From Phycisphaerae bacterium (lineage in GTDB: Bacteria > Planctomycetota > Phycisphaerae > UBA1845): a stretch of DNA of 64,000 nt. Numbering within the stretch: the first letter of the stretch is position 1; every line of letters starts with the position of its first letter. The DNA is taken from assembly GCA_029260055.1 (NCBI GenBank), contig JAJDDX010000046.1, positions 1-64,000 on the forward strand, read 5' to 3'. Positions 8,350 through 18,046 of this stretch are shown in pieces. The notes below the pieces were generated by a model that made no database searches, was not told the DNA's origin, and saw only the letters and a list, made by a program, of their open reading frames with translations. The position numbers and the translations under genes were made by a program.

Positions 8350-10200
8350 ATGGCTGGGATGGCAAGGGATGATAGCAATGGCGCAGGGGGTGTCGCGGGC
8401 GGCAACTCGGGTCGTTCTGGAGTGCCAGGACGTGGCACTGGCGGGACTCGTGCGTCGTCTTGGGTTGCGCTAGCCGGGCTGGTCGTCGCGGCCTTTGCCG
8501 TGCGCTATCTATACGTGGCGCAGACCGAGGGAGTGCCATTCGTTCGGCAATTGGCGGGGGACGCCAAGGGGTATTACGAATGGGCGGCGCGCATCGCAGG
8601 TGGCGAGTGGGTCGGTGATGAAGCGTTCTATCAGGCGCCGTTGTATCCATACACTTTGGCTGTGGTGTTCCGGACGCTAGGAGAAAGTGTCGCGTGTCTG
8701 CGCATGACGCAAATCGCCTGGGGGGCTTTGGGGACCGTGCTATTGGCGGCGGCTGCGCGCCGTATGTTCGATGGGCGAGCCGGTGTCGTGGCCGGAGCGA
8801 TGGCTGCTCTGTACGCGCCGGCGATCTTCTTTGACGGCATCGTGCAGAAAGCGTCGCTTAGCGGTCTGCTGATCTGTGGACTGATGTGGGCGCTGGCACG
8901 TGCCGGCGGCGGACGAATATGGCGTGCGGCGGGCGTCGGCATCGTGGCGGGCTTGGTGGTACTGACGCGTGAGAACGCGCTGATCTGGTTGCCGATTCTC
9001 GGGGCGTGGCTGTGGATGGGGGCGCACCGGGTGGACAGAGAGTGTCCTCTGAAAGGCGGACACGGGGCGAACCACGAGCTAGGCGGGAGTGCGAATCGCC
9101 GGCCGCGTGGATTGTGGGCGGTTGGGGCGTTTGTTGCGGGTTTGGGTCTTGTGCTTGGTCCTGTGGGCATGCGTAACGCCGCGGTGTGCGGGGAGTGGTC
9201 GTTTTCGACGTTCCAGGCGGGGCCGAACTTCTACATCGGGAATCACGCGGGCGCGAGCGGGCGATACGAGCCGCTGGTACGCGGGCATGAGACGCCTGAG
9301 TTCGAGCGGGCTGACGCGACAAAGCTGGCGCAGGCTGTGGCCGGGCGAGAACTCTCGCCGCGCGAAGTCTCGGATTACTGGATGTCACGGACGTGGCAGG
9401 ACATTGGCTCGGACGTACCCGGCTGGCTCCGGCTGTGCGCGGTCAAGATGTTGATGGTGTGGAACCGGTACGAAGTCGGCGACGTCGAGAGTCAGTACGT
9501 GTATGCGCAGTACGCACCTGTTCTGCAGGGGCTCGGGAGCGTTTGGCATTTCGGTGCGCTGTGTCCGCTTGCCGCGGTGGGTGTGGTGGCGACGCGGCGC
9601 GAGTGGCGCCGGTTGTGGGTGTGGTATGCGTTGATCTTGTCGATGGCGGGTTCGGTGGCGTTGTTCTACGTCTTAGCGAGATATCGTTACCCGCTGGTAC
9701 CGCTTCTCATCCCCTTTGCGGCCGCCGGCTGTGTGCAGGTGTGGGATGGCTTGCGTCGTCGCGATGTGCGTCGCCTTGCGCTACCGATCGGGATGGGGCT
9801 GGTGGCAGCCGTCGTATCGAATCTGCGCATCCACGACGAAGCGCGTCTTGATGCGCTCGCTCGGATGAACGTCGGGGTGGCGTTGGCGCGCGAAGGGAAC
9901 TTGCCGGCCGCGACGGAGCACTTTGCGGCCTCCGTGCGTCTCCATCCGGGTTCGGCTGAGGGTCGTAACAACCTTGCGCAGGCACTGGCGATGCAGGGGC
10001 GGTTTGGCGCAGCGATCGAGCACTACGAAGCCGCGCTTTCGATCGAGTCCGGCTTGCTCGGTGTCGATTACAATCTCGGTGTCGCGCTGGAGCGGGTCGG
10101 TCGCCTGGATGCCGCGCTAGGGCACTATCGCCGAGCTGTCGACCTTGATCCGAGTGATGTCGAGGCCCGGCGGGCAATCGAGCGGCTACAGGGTGAGTAA
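8350..10200 (+). CDS. Integral membrane glycosyltransferase (GT-C-like) with C-terminal TPRs
   Basis: After a short Gly/Ser-rich cytoplasmic tail the protein has about ten hydrophobic segments (first: WVALAGLVVAAFAVRYLYVA). GDAKGYYEWAARIAGGEW lies in the first loop, where GT-C glycosyltransferases of the PMT/ArnT class carry their acidic catalytic residue. FYQAPLYPYTLAV and LTRENALIWLP are also typical of that superfamily. Residues from about 505 to the end form three TPRs (LARMNVGVALAREGNLPAA, AEGRNNLAQALAMQGRFGAA, VDYNLGVALERVGRLDAA). I infer transfer of a sugar from a polyprenyl-phosphate donor across the membrane; the acceptor is unknown. A hydrophilic insert near residues 235-260 (ECPLKGGHGANHELGGS) may be a decayed repeat. 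The start could be 8350 or 8359. Confidence 0.7.
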   Translation: MAGMARDDSNGAGGVAGGNSGRSGVPGRGTGGTRASSWVALAGLVVAAFAVRYLYVAQTEGVPFVRQLAGDAKGYYEWAARIAGGEWVGDEAFYQAPLYPYTLAVVFRTLGESVACLRMTQIAWGALGTVLLAAAARRMFDGRAGVVAGAMAALYAPAIFFDGIVQKASLSGLLICGLMWALARAGGGRIWRAAGVGIVAGLVVLTRENALIWLPILGAWLWMGAHRVDRECPLKGGHGANHELGGSANRRPRGLWAVGAFVAGLGLVLGPVGMRNAAVCGEWSFSTFQAGPNFYIGNHAGASGRYEPLVRGHETPEFERADATKLAQAVAGRELSPREVSDYWMSRTWQDIGSDVPGWLRLCAVKMLMVWNRYEVGDVESQYVYAQYAPVLQGLGSVWHFGALCPLAAVGVVATRREWRRLWVWYALILSMAGSVALFYVLARYRYPLVPLLIPFAAAGCVQVWDGLRRRDVRRLALPIGMGLVAAVVSNLRIHDEARLDALARMNVGVALAREGNLPAATEHFAASVRLHPGSAEGRNNLAQALAMQGRFGAAIEHYEAALSIESGLLGVDYNLGVALERVGRLDAALGHYRRAVDLDPSDVEARRAIERLQGE

Positions 10201-10220
10201 GCGGCGCGCCGTTCGGTCGG

Positions 10221-10310
10221 CACTGGTGAGGCAAGCCACCAGTGGCACCCGGCAACGGCAAGCTGCCGCTTGCCCATACCACCCGTTCGGAGCACTGCTC
10301 AAGAGCAGTG
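10221..10310. repeat. Three adjacent hairpins, GTGCCA-headed REP elements
   Basis: Hairpins lie at 10221-10244 (CACTGGTG/CACCAGTG), 10251-10274 (GGCAA..GGCA/TGCC..TTGCC) and 10293-10310 (CACTGCTC/GAGCAGTG). On the minus strand the first and third are preceded by GTGCCA or its start, the same head seen at the RAYT-flanking elements (44041, 44779). They fill the gap between two convergent genes and may also end transcription. Confidence 0.6.
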
Positions 10311-10321
10311 GCACACGTCGG

Positions 10322-11377
10322 CTATTCCGTTGGCCGAGCCGGGCCTTTGACGCGGATGTGTGGCACGTCGACATCGACGGCGCGGTGGTCGTATTGCCGC
10401 TTCGCGCCTTCGACGGCCACCGTCACGCGGTAGGTGCCGGGCGCGGGGAAGACGTACTCGGGCTCAGCCACGGGTGACTGGGTGCCGTCATCGAACGTCC
10501 ATTGATAAGCGGTCGGCTCGTACGAGCTTCGCAGTTTGAAACGTACCTTGAGCGGATTGTCTCCGGCGGCGGGGAAGGCGTGGATGCGCAGAAAAGGATG
10601 CTTTCGGATGACGGTCTCGAAGAACTCGATGGCACGATGGGTCTCCGCTGCCCTCGCCGGTCCGATGCCGTCGTCTTTCAGCGTCGTGCCCTTTTCCCGC
10701 AGCCACTTGACGCAGTCGCGGGCGTTACGCCCGGTGATCGCGTCCGACGAACTGTAGTTCGCGTAGATCGGCTGGAACAGATCGATGCTGCCTTGGACAT
10801 CGGCCAGGAACCCGGACTGGAACCGTGGCTGCAGCAGGCTGATCGCGCGGAACACCTCGGGGTTCTTGAGGCCGGTGTAGAGCGCCGCGTACGCTCCGCC
10901 TGACCATCCGTGGATGAAGATGCGGTCGTCGGAGATGCTGTGCCCGCCGCGCGCGTGCTGGACAGCCGCCAGAATCCGCCGCTCATCCTCGCGCTGCAAC
11001 TCGATCTGCGTGGCCGCGTTGGGCGGCATCAGTCGTTTCGTGCCCCTCAGTTTGGGCGCGACGACGATGAAACCCTTCGACTCCGCCAGTTCCGTCCAAT
11101 TCCGAATCTGCTGGTTGGGCGAATCGGGAAAGGACGTGTGGCAGACGACGACCAGCGGCCACTGCAAATCGCGGCTGTAACTCGACGGGCGATAGAGAAG
11201 GTATTCCCGGTTGCCCTCGGGCTCGCGACAAGTTCGGATCGGCTCCGGCACCTTGGGATCGATGTCCTTCTGGCAGCCGGTCAGCATGCCGGTCGCCATG
11301 ATCAGCAAGGCAAGGCAGAAGGCGAGTGGTCGGTCGGTTCTCAGCGACGATGCGCTTGGCAATGGCACGGTATTCAT
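10322..11377 (-). CDS. Esterase-like lipoprotein with C-terminal PKD domain
   Basis: The N terminus is a lipoprotein signal (LAFCLALLIMATGMLTGC, lipobox LTGC), so the protein should be anchored in the envelope. Residues 45-250 look like an alpha/beta hydrolase of the feruloyl/PHB-esterase type: EYLLYRPSSY, WPLVVVCHTSFPDS, and the nucleophile elbow HGWSGGAYAA (G-x-S-x-G, Ser near 158). DERRILAAVQHARGGH precedes the elbow, as is usual. The last 90 residues form a PKD-like fold (YQWTFDDGTQS, PEYVFPAPGTYRVTV), which often binds polymers. I infer hydrolysis of an ester in a polysaccharide or polyester. The catalytic Asp and His cannot be assigned by eye. It does not appear to be in an operon. Confidence 0.75.
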   Translation of the reverse strand: MNTVPLPSASSLRTDRPLAFCLALLIMATGMLTGCQKDIDPKVPEPIRTCREPEGNREYLLYRPSSYSRDLQWPLVVVCHTSFPDSPNQQIRNWTELAESKGFIVVAPKLRGTKRLMPPNAATQIELQREDERRILAAVQHARGGHSISDDRIFIHGWSGGAYAALYTGLKNPEVFRAISLLQPRFQSGFLADVQGSIDLFQPIYANYSSSDAITGRNARDCVKWLREKGTTLKDDGIGPARAAETHRAIEFFETVIRKHPFLRIHAFPAAGDNPLKVRFKLRSSYEPTAYQWTFDDGTQSPVAEPEYVFPAPGTYRVTVAVEGAKRQYDHRAVDVDVPHIRVKGPARPTE

Positions 11378-11431
11378 GTCAACGTTACCTGCCGTCAGGC
11401 GGTTTTGGACCCGGAGGGGACACGGCCCGGA

Positions 11432-13834
11432 TCATGCGCGGATCTCGTAGCCGCATTGTTTGAGGTGCTTCTCGAAGTCGCTCCGCAACGCGTTGGTGTC
11501 GTCGTCGACGAGCGTGCGGTTGTCGTCACCGACAACCACCCTGAAGGTCAGGCTTCGCTTGTCGGACTCCACGGACCCGCCCTCGTAGGCACCGACGTAG
11601 CGCACGAGTTTGATGAGCGGATGTTCAAAGCGCTTGATGCCCGCTACGGCCTCGGCATACGGCGTCGTTTTCGTCACTTGAATGGAGAAGTCCATTTCCA
11701 CCAGCGGGTGCTCGGGGATTCTGCCGAGCGGTTCGGTGGCGTGCTCGAGCGTTTCGAGGCCGTCGAGCCGTAGTTCGGCCCAGGCGATCGACCAGGAAGC
11801 CAGATGTTCGTCCATCGCCCTTTTCAATGCCATATCGACGACGCTCGTGCGGCCGACGGTGACGTCGTCCACGACGACCGAGGCTGTCTGATGCGGGTGT
11901 TCCCACGGATGGTCGGCCGCGGCTGCGGCACGGGAGAACGTCACTTGCCTGGCGAATTGCTGCCAGGCCCAGGCCTCGATGGCACCCTTGAGCTCGCCGT
12001 GAAGCCGTTCCTCGGCGCGCTTGCCTCGTTGCGCAAGAATGAGGCCCACATGATGATGTTCATGGTCGGCATCGGTGCCCTTCTCGAACACGCTTCCGAG
12101 TTCGATCAGGGAAAACTCGGTGAAGTGGAACCGGTTCCGCGCCGTGGCCGCCAACATACCGGGCATGATGGTCTGTCGGAAGCGATGCAAGCCCTCGGCG
12201 GCCGGGTTCCGCAGCTCCACGCACGGGCCGGGGTCGACACCGATCTGCGCGAGCCACGCGGAATCGTACCAGAGGTAGCCGTGTATCTCGTTGAAACGGT
12301 GGGCCGTCGTGAAGTATTCGAGCGTGCGCTGCTGCAGCTCGTGTAGCGCGTTCGCTTCGAAGCGGCGCATCGAGATTTGCGGCATGGCCGGAGCGATAGT
12401 GCCGTAGCCGATGTACCTCGCCAGTTCCTCTATCACGTCCGCTTCGATGGAGACGTCGTTCGTGGCCCGATACGACGGGACGCCTACGTCCCACACGGTG
12501 TCGGCCTGTGACACCGTGAAGCCGAGCGGGCGGAGGATCTCGCCGGCTTCTTCGAGTGATACGTCCTTGCCGATCGAGCGCGCGACGTGTCGCGGGTTGA
12601 CGCTGACGGTGGTCGCTTCGTGCGGCGATGGGAAGCAATCGGAAAAGCGGCTCTCGATCTTCATGTCCGGATACACGGGCCGCGCCAGATGAACGAACCG
12701 CTGAATCGCGAGCGCCGTGTAGGTCGGGTCGAGGGATTTCTCGAAGCGAGCGCTGGCATCGGTCCGCAGTCCCAGCCGGGTGGCTGTCCGTCGTATGGTG
12801 GCCGGATCAAAGTTGGCCGATTCGAGCAACAGCTTCGCCGTCGATTCCGTGACTTCGGTTTCGATTCCGCCCATGACGCCGGCTAGCGCGATCGAGTGGC
12901 CCTGGCATTGGATCATGAGCTCCTTGTCGGTGAGCTTGCGTTCCGTGCCGTCCAGCGTCCTGAACGTCTCGTCCTCTGTGGACCAGTCGACCTCGATGGT
13001 GTCCGCCTTAGCGGCGTCGAAGGCGTGCATCGGCTGACCGAGGTCGGTCATGATGTAGTTCGTCAAATCGACGAGCCCGCTGATCGGTCGCAGGCCGGTG
13101 CGCCCCAGGCGAAGCTGCATCCAAAGCGGCGCTGGTTGGGTCGGCACGCCGCCGAGCAACAGGCCGCTGTACCGCCGACAGGCGCTGCCGTCGGCAATCG
13201 AGATCGGAATCTCCGGCATCGCGTCGTCGGCAAGCTCCGCCATGTCGACAACCGGATAAGGCTTGAGCGGCAGTTTGCAGATCGCGGCGATCTCTCGCGC
13301 GATGCCGTAGTGACCCCACATGTCGGGACGGTGCGTGAGCGACTTGTTGTCGACCTCGATGATCCAGTCATCGAACAGCTTCGGGTCGAGCGGCTGACCG
13401 GCCGGCGTATCGCCGCAGAGGAAGACAGCCTCCTGCGCTGCCATCTCGATGCCCAAAGCGTCGCCCGGCAGAATCATGCCTTCGCTGCGGTGCCCGGCGA
13501 CTTCGGTGCTGCCGATCGCGCCGATGGTGGCGATGCTCGCACCGTCCGGGGCGTAGACGACGGTATCGCCGACATGGATGACCGGTGCGGCGGTGACTGT
13601 TTCGACCGTCTTACCGTGACCGAGATCCAGCTTCGCCAGGTGAAGATTCCGTGTCCCCGGCAGCGGTGTGATCGTCTCGACGCGTGCCGCGATCAGTCCT
13701 GTCGCATCGAGCTTGATTCGCTCGACGCCTTCGACCTCGGCTGAGGTGCGCGTGAAGCGCTCAGCCAGCCCGCGCGGATCGATGTCGGCGGGCAGATCGA
13801 CGTAATCACGAATCCATTCAAGTGAGATCAGCAT
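11432..13834 (-). CDS. pheT: Phenylalanyl-tRNA synthetase beta subunit
   Basis: PheT pairs with PheS as an alpha2beta2 enzyme that charges tRNA-Phe. It opens with MLISLEWIRDYVDLP, then the OB-type tRNA-binding domain (residues about 45-155), the B3/B4 editing domain (about 225-385, with DLTNYIMTDLGQPMHAFDA), the B5 domain (about 400-480) and the C-terminal FDX-ACB anticodon-binding domain (about 705-800, ending DFEKHLKQCGYEIRA). At 800 aa it is full length. It lies 48 bp downstream of pheS on the same strand, so the two are probably one transcript. Nothing is unusual apart from the slightly wide gap. Confidence 0.97.
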   Translation of the reverse strand: MLISLEWIRDYVDLPADIDPRGLAERFTRTSAEVEGVERIKLDATGLIAARVETITPLPGTRNLHLAKLDLGHGKTVETVTAAPVIHVGDTVVYAPDGASIATIGAIGSTEVAGHRSEGMILPGDALGIEMAAQEAVFLCGDTPAGQPLDPKLFDDWIIEVDNKSLTHRPDMWGHYGIAREIAAICKLPLKPYPVVDMAELADDAMPEIPISIADGSACRRYSGLLLGGVPTQPAPLWMQLRLGRTGLRPISGLVDLTNYIMTDLGQPMHAFDAAKADTIEVDWSTEDETFRTLDGTERKLTDKELMIQCQGHSIALAGVMGGIETEVTESTAKLLLESANFDPATIRRTATRLGLRTDASARFEKSLDPTYTALAIQRFVHLARPVYPDMKIESRFSDCFPSPHEATTVSVNPRHVARSIGKDVSLEEAGEILRPLGFTVSQADTVWDVGVPSYRATNDVSIEADVIEELARYIGYGTIAPAMPQISMRRFEANALHELQQRTLEYFTTAHRFNEIHGYLWYDSAWLAQIGVDPGPCVELRNPAAEGLHRFRQTIMPGMLAATARNRFHFTEFSLIELGSVFEKGTDADHEHHHVGLILAQRGKRAEERLHGELKGAIEAWAWQQFARQVTFSRAAAAADHPWEHPHQTASVVVDDVTVGRTSVVDMALKRAMDEHLASWSIAWAELRLDGLETLEHATEPLGRIPEHPLVEMDFSIQVTKTTPYAEAVAGIKRFEHPLIKLVRYVGAYEGGSVESDKRSLTFRVVVGDDNRTLVDDDTNALRSDFEKHLKQCGYEIRA

Positions 13835-13882
13835 ATGAGTCAGTTACAGGTTCGAGTGTGTTCGGTTGCGATTTCGCCACGG

Positions 13883-14947
13883 TTACGAAAGGATCGGGCC
13901 GCCCAGACGCTCGGGCGGAACCAAAGCCCGCAAGTCTCCGGCGTTGAGCACGCGTATATCCCGAATGCCGAATTTCATCATCGCCAAACGGGTGAGGCCA
14001 AGCCCGAACGCGAAGCCGGTGTATTCTTCGGGGTCGATCCCTCCGGCTGTCAGCACGTTGGGGTGTACCATGCCGCAAGGCAGGATCTCGATCCACCCGG
14101 ACTTCTTGCAGGTTGGGCAGCCCTTCCCGTCGCAAATCTGGCAGTTCATGTCGATTTCGAGGCCGGGCTCGACAAACGGGAAGAAGCCGGGCCGCACGCG
14201 AAGCTTCACCTCGCGCTGCATCACCTCCGTCAGCAGCGTCTGCGACATGGCGATGAGGTTCGGGATCGAGATGTCCCGATCGATCATCAGGCCTTCGACC
14301 TGATGGAACGTGTTCTCGTGCGACGCGTCGATCGTTTCGTAGCGGAAGCATCGGCCGGGAACGATGACGCGCAGCGGCGCACCGAACTTCTTCATGGAGC
14401 GGTGTTGAACGGGCGACGTGTGCGTGCGCAGCACCATGCCGTTTTTCACCCAGAACGTATCCTGCATATCGCGAGCCGGGTGCGTCGCCGGGATGTTGAG
14501 CGCTTCGAAGTTGTTGTACTCGGTCTCCATCTCCGGGCCGCTCTCGACGGTGAAGCCGAGTCGCTCGAAGATGCGCTCGATCTCCCACTGGACGGCTGTC
14601 ACCGGATGGACGCTGCCCATCGGCAGACGAAGGCCGGGTAGGGTCGGATCGTACGCGCCGGCCGAGGATGCCTCAGCCGCGTCGGCCGCGCTTTGCAGGC
14701 CGGCCAGACGCTGGTTGATCAGCTCTTTGACCCGCCCTTTCGCCGCGTTGATGGTCTGTCCGACTTGGCCTCGCTGATCCGGCGGGTAGTCCTTGATGCC
14801 GGAAATCAGCGAGCCGAGCGTCCCCTTCTTGCCGAGGACTGACGTATCGAGCCCGCGTACGGCATCGACGGCTGTCAGGTCGGTAAGCGAGGCTGCCACA
14901 TCCGCTTCGATCTTCGCGATCGTCTGATTGAGTTGGTCGAGGTCCAC
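13883..14947 (-). CDS. pheS: Phenylalanyl-tRNA synthetase alpha subunit
   Basis: This is the catalytic class II subunit. An N-terminal coiled coil of about 90 residues is followed by the aminoacylation core: MGSVHPVTAVQWEIERIF, THPARDMQDTFWV, RTHTSPVQHRSM, GRCFRYETIDASHENTFHQV (motif 2 region) and GLGLTRLAMMKFGIRDIR (motif 3). NCQICDGKGCPTCKKSGW is the four-Cys insert found in many bacterial PheS proteins. At 354 aa it is normal. The start is a GTG at 14947 with no good ribosome site; the -10-like TAATAG 5 nt upstream hints at a very short leader, but no -35 fits. Confidence 0.97.
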   Translation of the reverse strand: MDLDQLNQTIAKIEADVAASLTDLTAVDAVRGLDTSVLGKKGTLGSLISGIKDYPPDQRGQVGQTINAAKGRVKELINQRLAGLQSAADAAEASSAGAYDPTLPGLRLPMGSVHPVTAVQWEIERIFERLGFTVESGPEMETEYNNFEALNIPATHPARDMQDTFWVKNGMVLRTHTSPVQHRSMKKFGAPLRVIVPGRCFRYETIDASHENTFHQVEGLMIDRDISIPNLIAMSQTLLTEVMQREVKLRVRPGFFPFVEPGLEIDMNCQICDGKGCPTCKKSGWIEILPCGMVHPNVLTAGGIDPEEYTGFAFGLGLTRLAMMKFGIRDIRVLNAGDLRALVPPERLGGPILS

Positions 14948-15177
14948 GTTGTCTATTAGTCCCGAACGTTGTTAGTGCACAGCATTTCCAGGGCGTGGAA
15001 GCTTAGACGCCAGCCCGCGACCCCGCAAGGAATCGGCGGCAAAAACCGCACCACTTGGCCGCAAACCGTGGATCGGATGGCCCTCGACATGTGCATCTGG
15101 GCAGGATGGCACGGTCGCCGAGCGCCTTGGGCGCGAGGCGATCTGTAGGTGAGGCCAGGACCGGGGCTGCCCGCCGG

Positions 15178-17706
15178 TTAGTCGCGCAGCTGCTGCAACG
15201 CTTGCCCCGCTCGTTCTCTCACGCGATCCGAAGCTCCGTCGGCTTTGAGCGCGGCCGTCAGGTCGGCGCGCGCCTTGTCCGGCTGGTCCAGATCACCGTA
15301 CGCGAAGCCGCGGTACATCAGGGCCTTGGCCTTCGAGGCTTCCGGGGCGCCGGCCATCGCGAGCAGGGCCGTGAAGTCCGCCAGCGCCTTATTTGACTTG
15401 CCCAGGCTTCCGTACATGGCGCCGCGGCCGATCCGGGCGCCTGCCTTCCAATAGTCGCTCGCTTCGGGCGCCGCGAGCACTGTGGTGTAATCGGCGATTG
15501 CCTTCGTGGCGTTGCCGAGTTCTCGGTGATGCTGTGCACGTAGGTACAGGATCTTGATCTTGTACTCGGCGGATAGGTCCGGCAGTTTGAGGAGCTCCGT
15601 GTAGTCGTCGATCACCCTCTGTGGTTTGCCGATGTCGTAGTACGCCTTGGCGCGGTTGGTCAATCCATCGGCTCTCTGAGTTGCGGTGGCACCGGCAAGA
15701 GCTTGGATTGCCGTATAATCGGCAATGGCCTTCGGGTGTTCGCCGACAAATCCGTAGATGACACCGCGGCTGTGAAGCGCCTCTGCCTTCCAGGAGTCCG
15801 GCGCGTCCGGCAAGGCCAGCACTGCGGTAAAATCGGCGATCGCCTTGTCACGGGCTCCCTCGTCTCGGTGTTCAAGGCCTCGCTCCCACAAAGCTCGTGC
15901 TTTCGATTCGACCGGTGCGTCCGGCATCGCCAGGATGGCCTCGATGTCGGCAGCCGACTTTTGCGGCTCATCAACCGCATACGCGAAGCTCCGGTTGAAC
16001 AGGGCCTCGATCCTCACTTCCGTAGTGGCGTCCGGCATTGCCAATACCAGGGAGGAATCGTGGATTGCCTTCTTGTAGTGACCGCTGTCGCAGTGCAGCA
16101 TCCCGCGCCGGCTCAAGACCTCGGCCCGCAGCGAGGTGGGAAGGTCGTCCATGGCCAAGGCGGCTGAGTAGTCGGCGGTTGCCTTCTCCGCGTCGCCAGT
16201 GTCCTCGTACGTGAGGCCGCGCGAGTACAAGGCTTCGGCCTTTTGCTGGGTGGACGTGCCGGGCATCGTCAACACGGCGGTGTAGTCTACTATCGCCTTG
16301 TCCGGCTCGTCGAGGTCGCCGTACACGAAGCCGCGACCGTAGAGAGCATCCGCTTTCGATTCGCCGGATGCCTCAGTGATGGCCAGCAGAGCCGTGTAGT
16401 CTGCGACTGCATCGTGCAACTGATCGAGTTCGCTGTAATGGGAGCCGCGCGAGTAGAGTGCCTGCACCCGTTGTTCGGCGGGGGCGTTGGGCATCTCCAG
16501 CAGTGCCGTGTAATCGGCAAGTTCCTTCCACGTCTCTCCGAGATCACAGTAAAGGGCGCCGCGGTTTATGAAGGCCTGTGCCTTCAACGCCGCACGCACC
16601 TCGGCCGCCGCCAACAAAGCCGTATAGTCCGCAATCGCTTTCTCCGGTTCATCGTCATCGGCATGCGCGACGGCACGCTCAAACAGGGCTTCGGGCGTCA
16701 ACTTGCCCGGAGCGTCGCCTGTTCCAGGGTTTGTCGAACGGTCGGTGGTCTTCTTAGGGGCCAGGCCTTTCTCGAGTACGCCGAGCTGCTTGGTGGACAT
16801 CTTCGGGGCCTGCTCGTGAATGACCTTCATGAAATGGGCGATCTCGTGGGGCACTACGGGGAAACCGACGTTCTCGCCGCTCTTGTCGTGCGCGTCAGCC
16901 AGCTTCTTACCTTTCGAATCAAGCACGGCGAAATAGGGCAACCCGCCCTCTTCCGCGCCACGATACTTGGCGTCGACCTTCTTTCCGCCGGTCGTGCGGT
17001 CCACGTCGATCTTGATCGCCACGAAGAACTTTCCGAAGACCTCCGCGATCTCGGGCCGAGCGAGATAGTGATCCAACTTGTGGCAGTAGGGACACCAAGG
17101 CGCGCCGAAGTAGAGGAACACCCTCTTCGACTCCGCCGCCGCCTGCTTCAGGCCGGCCGCCAGTATCTTGTCTGCTGAGACCGGTTTCGCCTGCCACTTC
17201 TCCAGGAAGGCCATGACCTTCTCGGGCTTGTGGTGGTCGCCCTCTTCGAGTGAGCCGGTCTCCTGCGTGACGAGCCCTTTGCCGTCGGCGTCGAGCACGA
17301 CCAGCGCCGGCAGGCCGAGCTTGGCCGCGTTTCCGTATCGCTTGCTGACATCCTCGTTGTGCGGCTTGCCGTCGACGGTGTCGACATCGATCAGCACGAG
17401 TTCGTATTCGTAGAGGAGCTTCTTGGCGATCTCCTTGTCCTTCTCGAACAGATCGTGCAACCGATAGCACCAGATGCACCAGTTGGCGCCGAACTGAAGC
17501 AGCACACGCTTGTGGTCGCGCTTGGCCTTGGCGAGTGCGCCTGCGATCTGCTTGTTGCCGTCGGCCTTACGGTCGTAGATGTCGGGTCGCTTCTTCTTCT
17601 TACCCGGCGGATCGCCCGCGCGTGCGGCGGTCGGCATCATGCCGCCGGCAAGCAGCGTTGCGGCAATCAAGAGTGTCAGTGGTGCGATCCGTCGTCGATT
17701 GATCAT
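15178..17706 (-). CDS. Exported double-thioredoxin protein with a 38-residue TPR array
   Basis: A signal peptide (PLTLLIAATLLAGGMMPTAARA) starts at an ATG with a GGAG site at 8 nt. Two thioredoxin-like domains follow, with CIWC at residues 77-80 and CPYC at 205-208; both keep a GANWC/GAPWC context and the cis-Pro regions GLPALVV and GLPYFAV. From about residue 345 to the end there are roughly thirteen repeats with a 38-residue period (ALYSRG...DxxKAIADYTALLAMPDAP), TPR-like but longer than the usual 34. I infer a periplasmic thiol-disulfide protein whose TPR rod positions it on partners. Dot-blot identity between repeats looks high, suggesting recent duplication. It is monocistronic. Confidence is high for the domains and low for the physiological role. 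Confidence 0.8.
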   Translation of the reverse strand: MINRRRIAPLTLLIAATLLAGGMMPTAARAGDPPGKKKKRPDIYDRKADGNKQIAGALAKAKRDHKRVLLQFGANWCIWCYRLHDLFEKDKEIAKKLLYEYELVLIDVDTVDGKPHNEDVSKRYGNAAKLGLPALVVLDADGKGLVTQETGSLEEGDHHKPEKVMAFLEKWQAKPVSADKILAAGLKQAAAESKRVFLYFGAPWCPYCHKLDHYLARPEIAEVFGKFFVAIKIDVDRTTGGKKVDAKYRGAEEGGLPYFAVLDSKGKKLADAHDKSGENVGFPVVPHEIAHFMKVIHEQAPKMSTKQLGVLEKGLAPKKTTDRSTNPGTGDAPGKLTPEALFERAVAHADDDEPEKAIADYTALLAAAEVRAALKAQAFINRGALYCDLGETWKELADYTALLEMPNAPAEQRVQALYSRGSHYSELDQLHDAVADYTALLAITEASGESKADALYGRGFVYGDLDEPDKAIVDYTAVLTMPGTSTQQKAEALYSRGLTYEDTGDAEKATADYSAALAMDDLPTSLRAEVLSRRGMLHCDSGHYKKAIHDSSLVLAMPDATTEVRIEALFNRSFAYAVDEPQKSAADIEAILAMPDAPVESKARALWERGLEHRDEGARDKAIADFTAVLALPDAPDSWKAEALHSRGVIYGFVGEHPKAIADYTAIQALAGATATQRADGLTNRAKAYYDIGKPQRVIDDYTELLKLPDLSAEYKIKILYLRAQHHRELGNATKAIADYTTVLAAPEASDYWKAGARIGRGAMYGSLGKSNKALADFTALLAMAGAPEASKAKALMYRGFAYGDLDQPDKARADLTAALKADGASDRVRERAGQALQQLRD

Positions 17707-18046
17707 GGGTGCGTCTCCACCTCGTTGAAGCCTTGTGTTGGCATGTACGAGCCTACGGCTTCCGCCCGGCCGTACGACAACAGATTAACCGAAAGTGCCG
17801 AACGAGGCGACGACAGGGCGTTCAGTACCGCGACCGTGAGGGAGCGGCCAAGCGTCCCGTCGAGCTGTGCTGTGTGAACGCCCTCGAGGCCGCTCGCTTA
17901 CACTCGCGGTACTGATCAGAGATCTTGCGAGCGTTGTTGTCTTCTGAAGTCGCAGCACGACTCCTGGGGATGGGCGAGAATCTCGGGTAGCCAATGTCGC
18001 GTGTTGATCCGGTCGACTTCGCCGCTGAGGGCACATAGACTCCAGT
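17707..18046. other. 340-bp intergenic region between divergent genes
   Basis: It separates the thioredoxin-TPR gene (minus) from the zinc-ribbon membrane gene (plus). Apart from an inverted pair of family-B REP elements at 17822-17915 I see no gene. A promoter for each neighbour must be here, but no convincing -35/-10 pair stands out. Confidence 0.4.
17822..17915. repeat. Inverted pair of family-B REP elements
   Basis: Two 28-nt copies at 17822-17849 and 17888-17915 face each other (24 of 28 positions pair) around a 38-nt centre. The shared head is TCAGTACCGCGA and the shared tail GAGCGGCC. Together they could form one long cruciform or hairpin, like a BIME in enterobacteria. Confidence 0.65.

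Noticed and set aside
10221-10310. CRISPR array
   Set aside because: The repeated motifs are single hairpins with different stems and no regular spacing; no cas gene is in the window.
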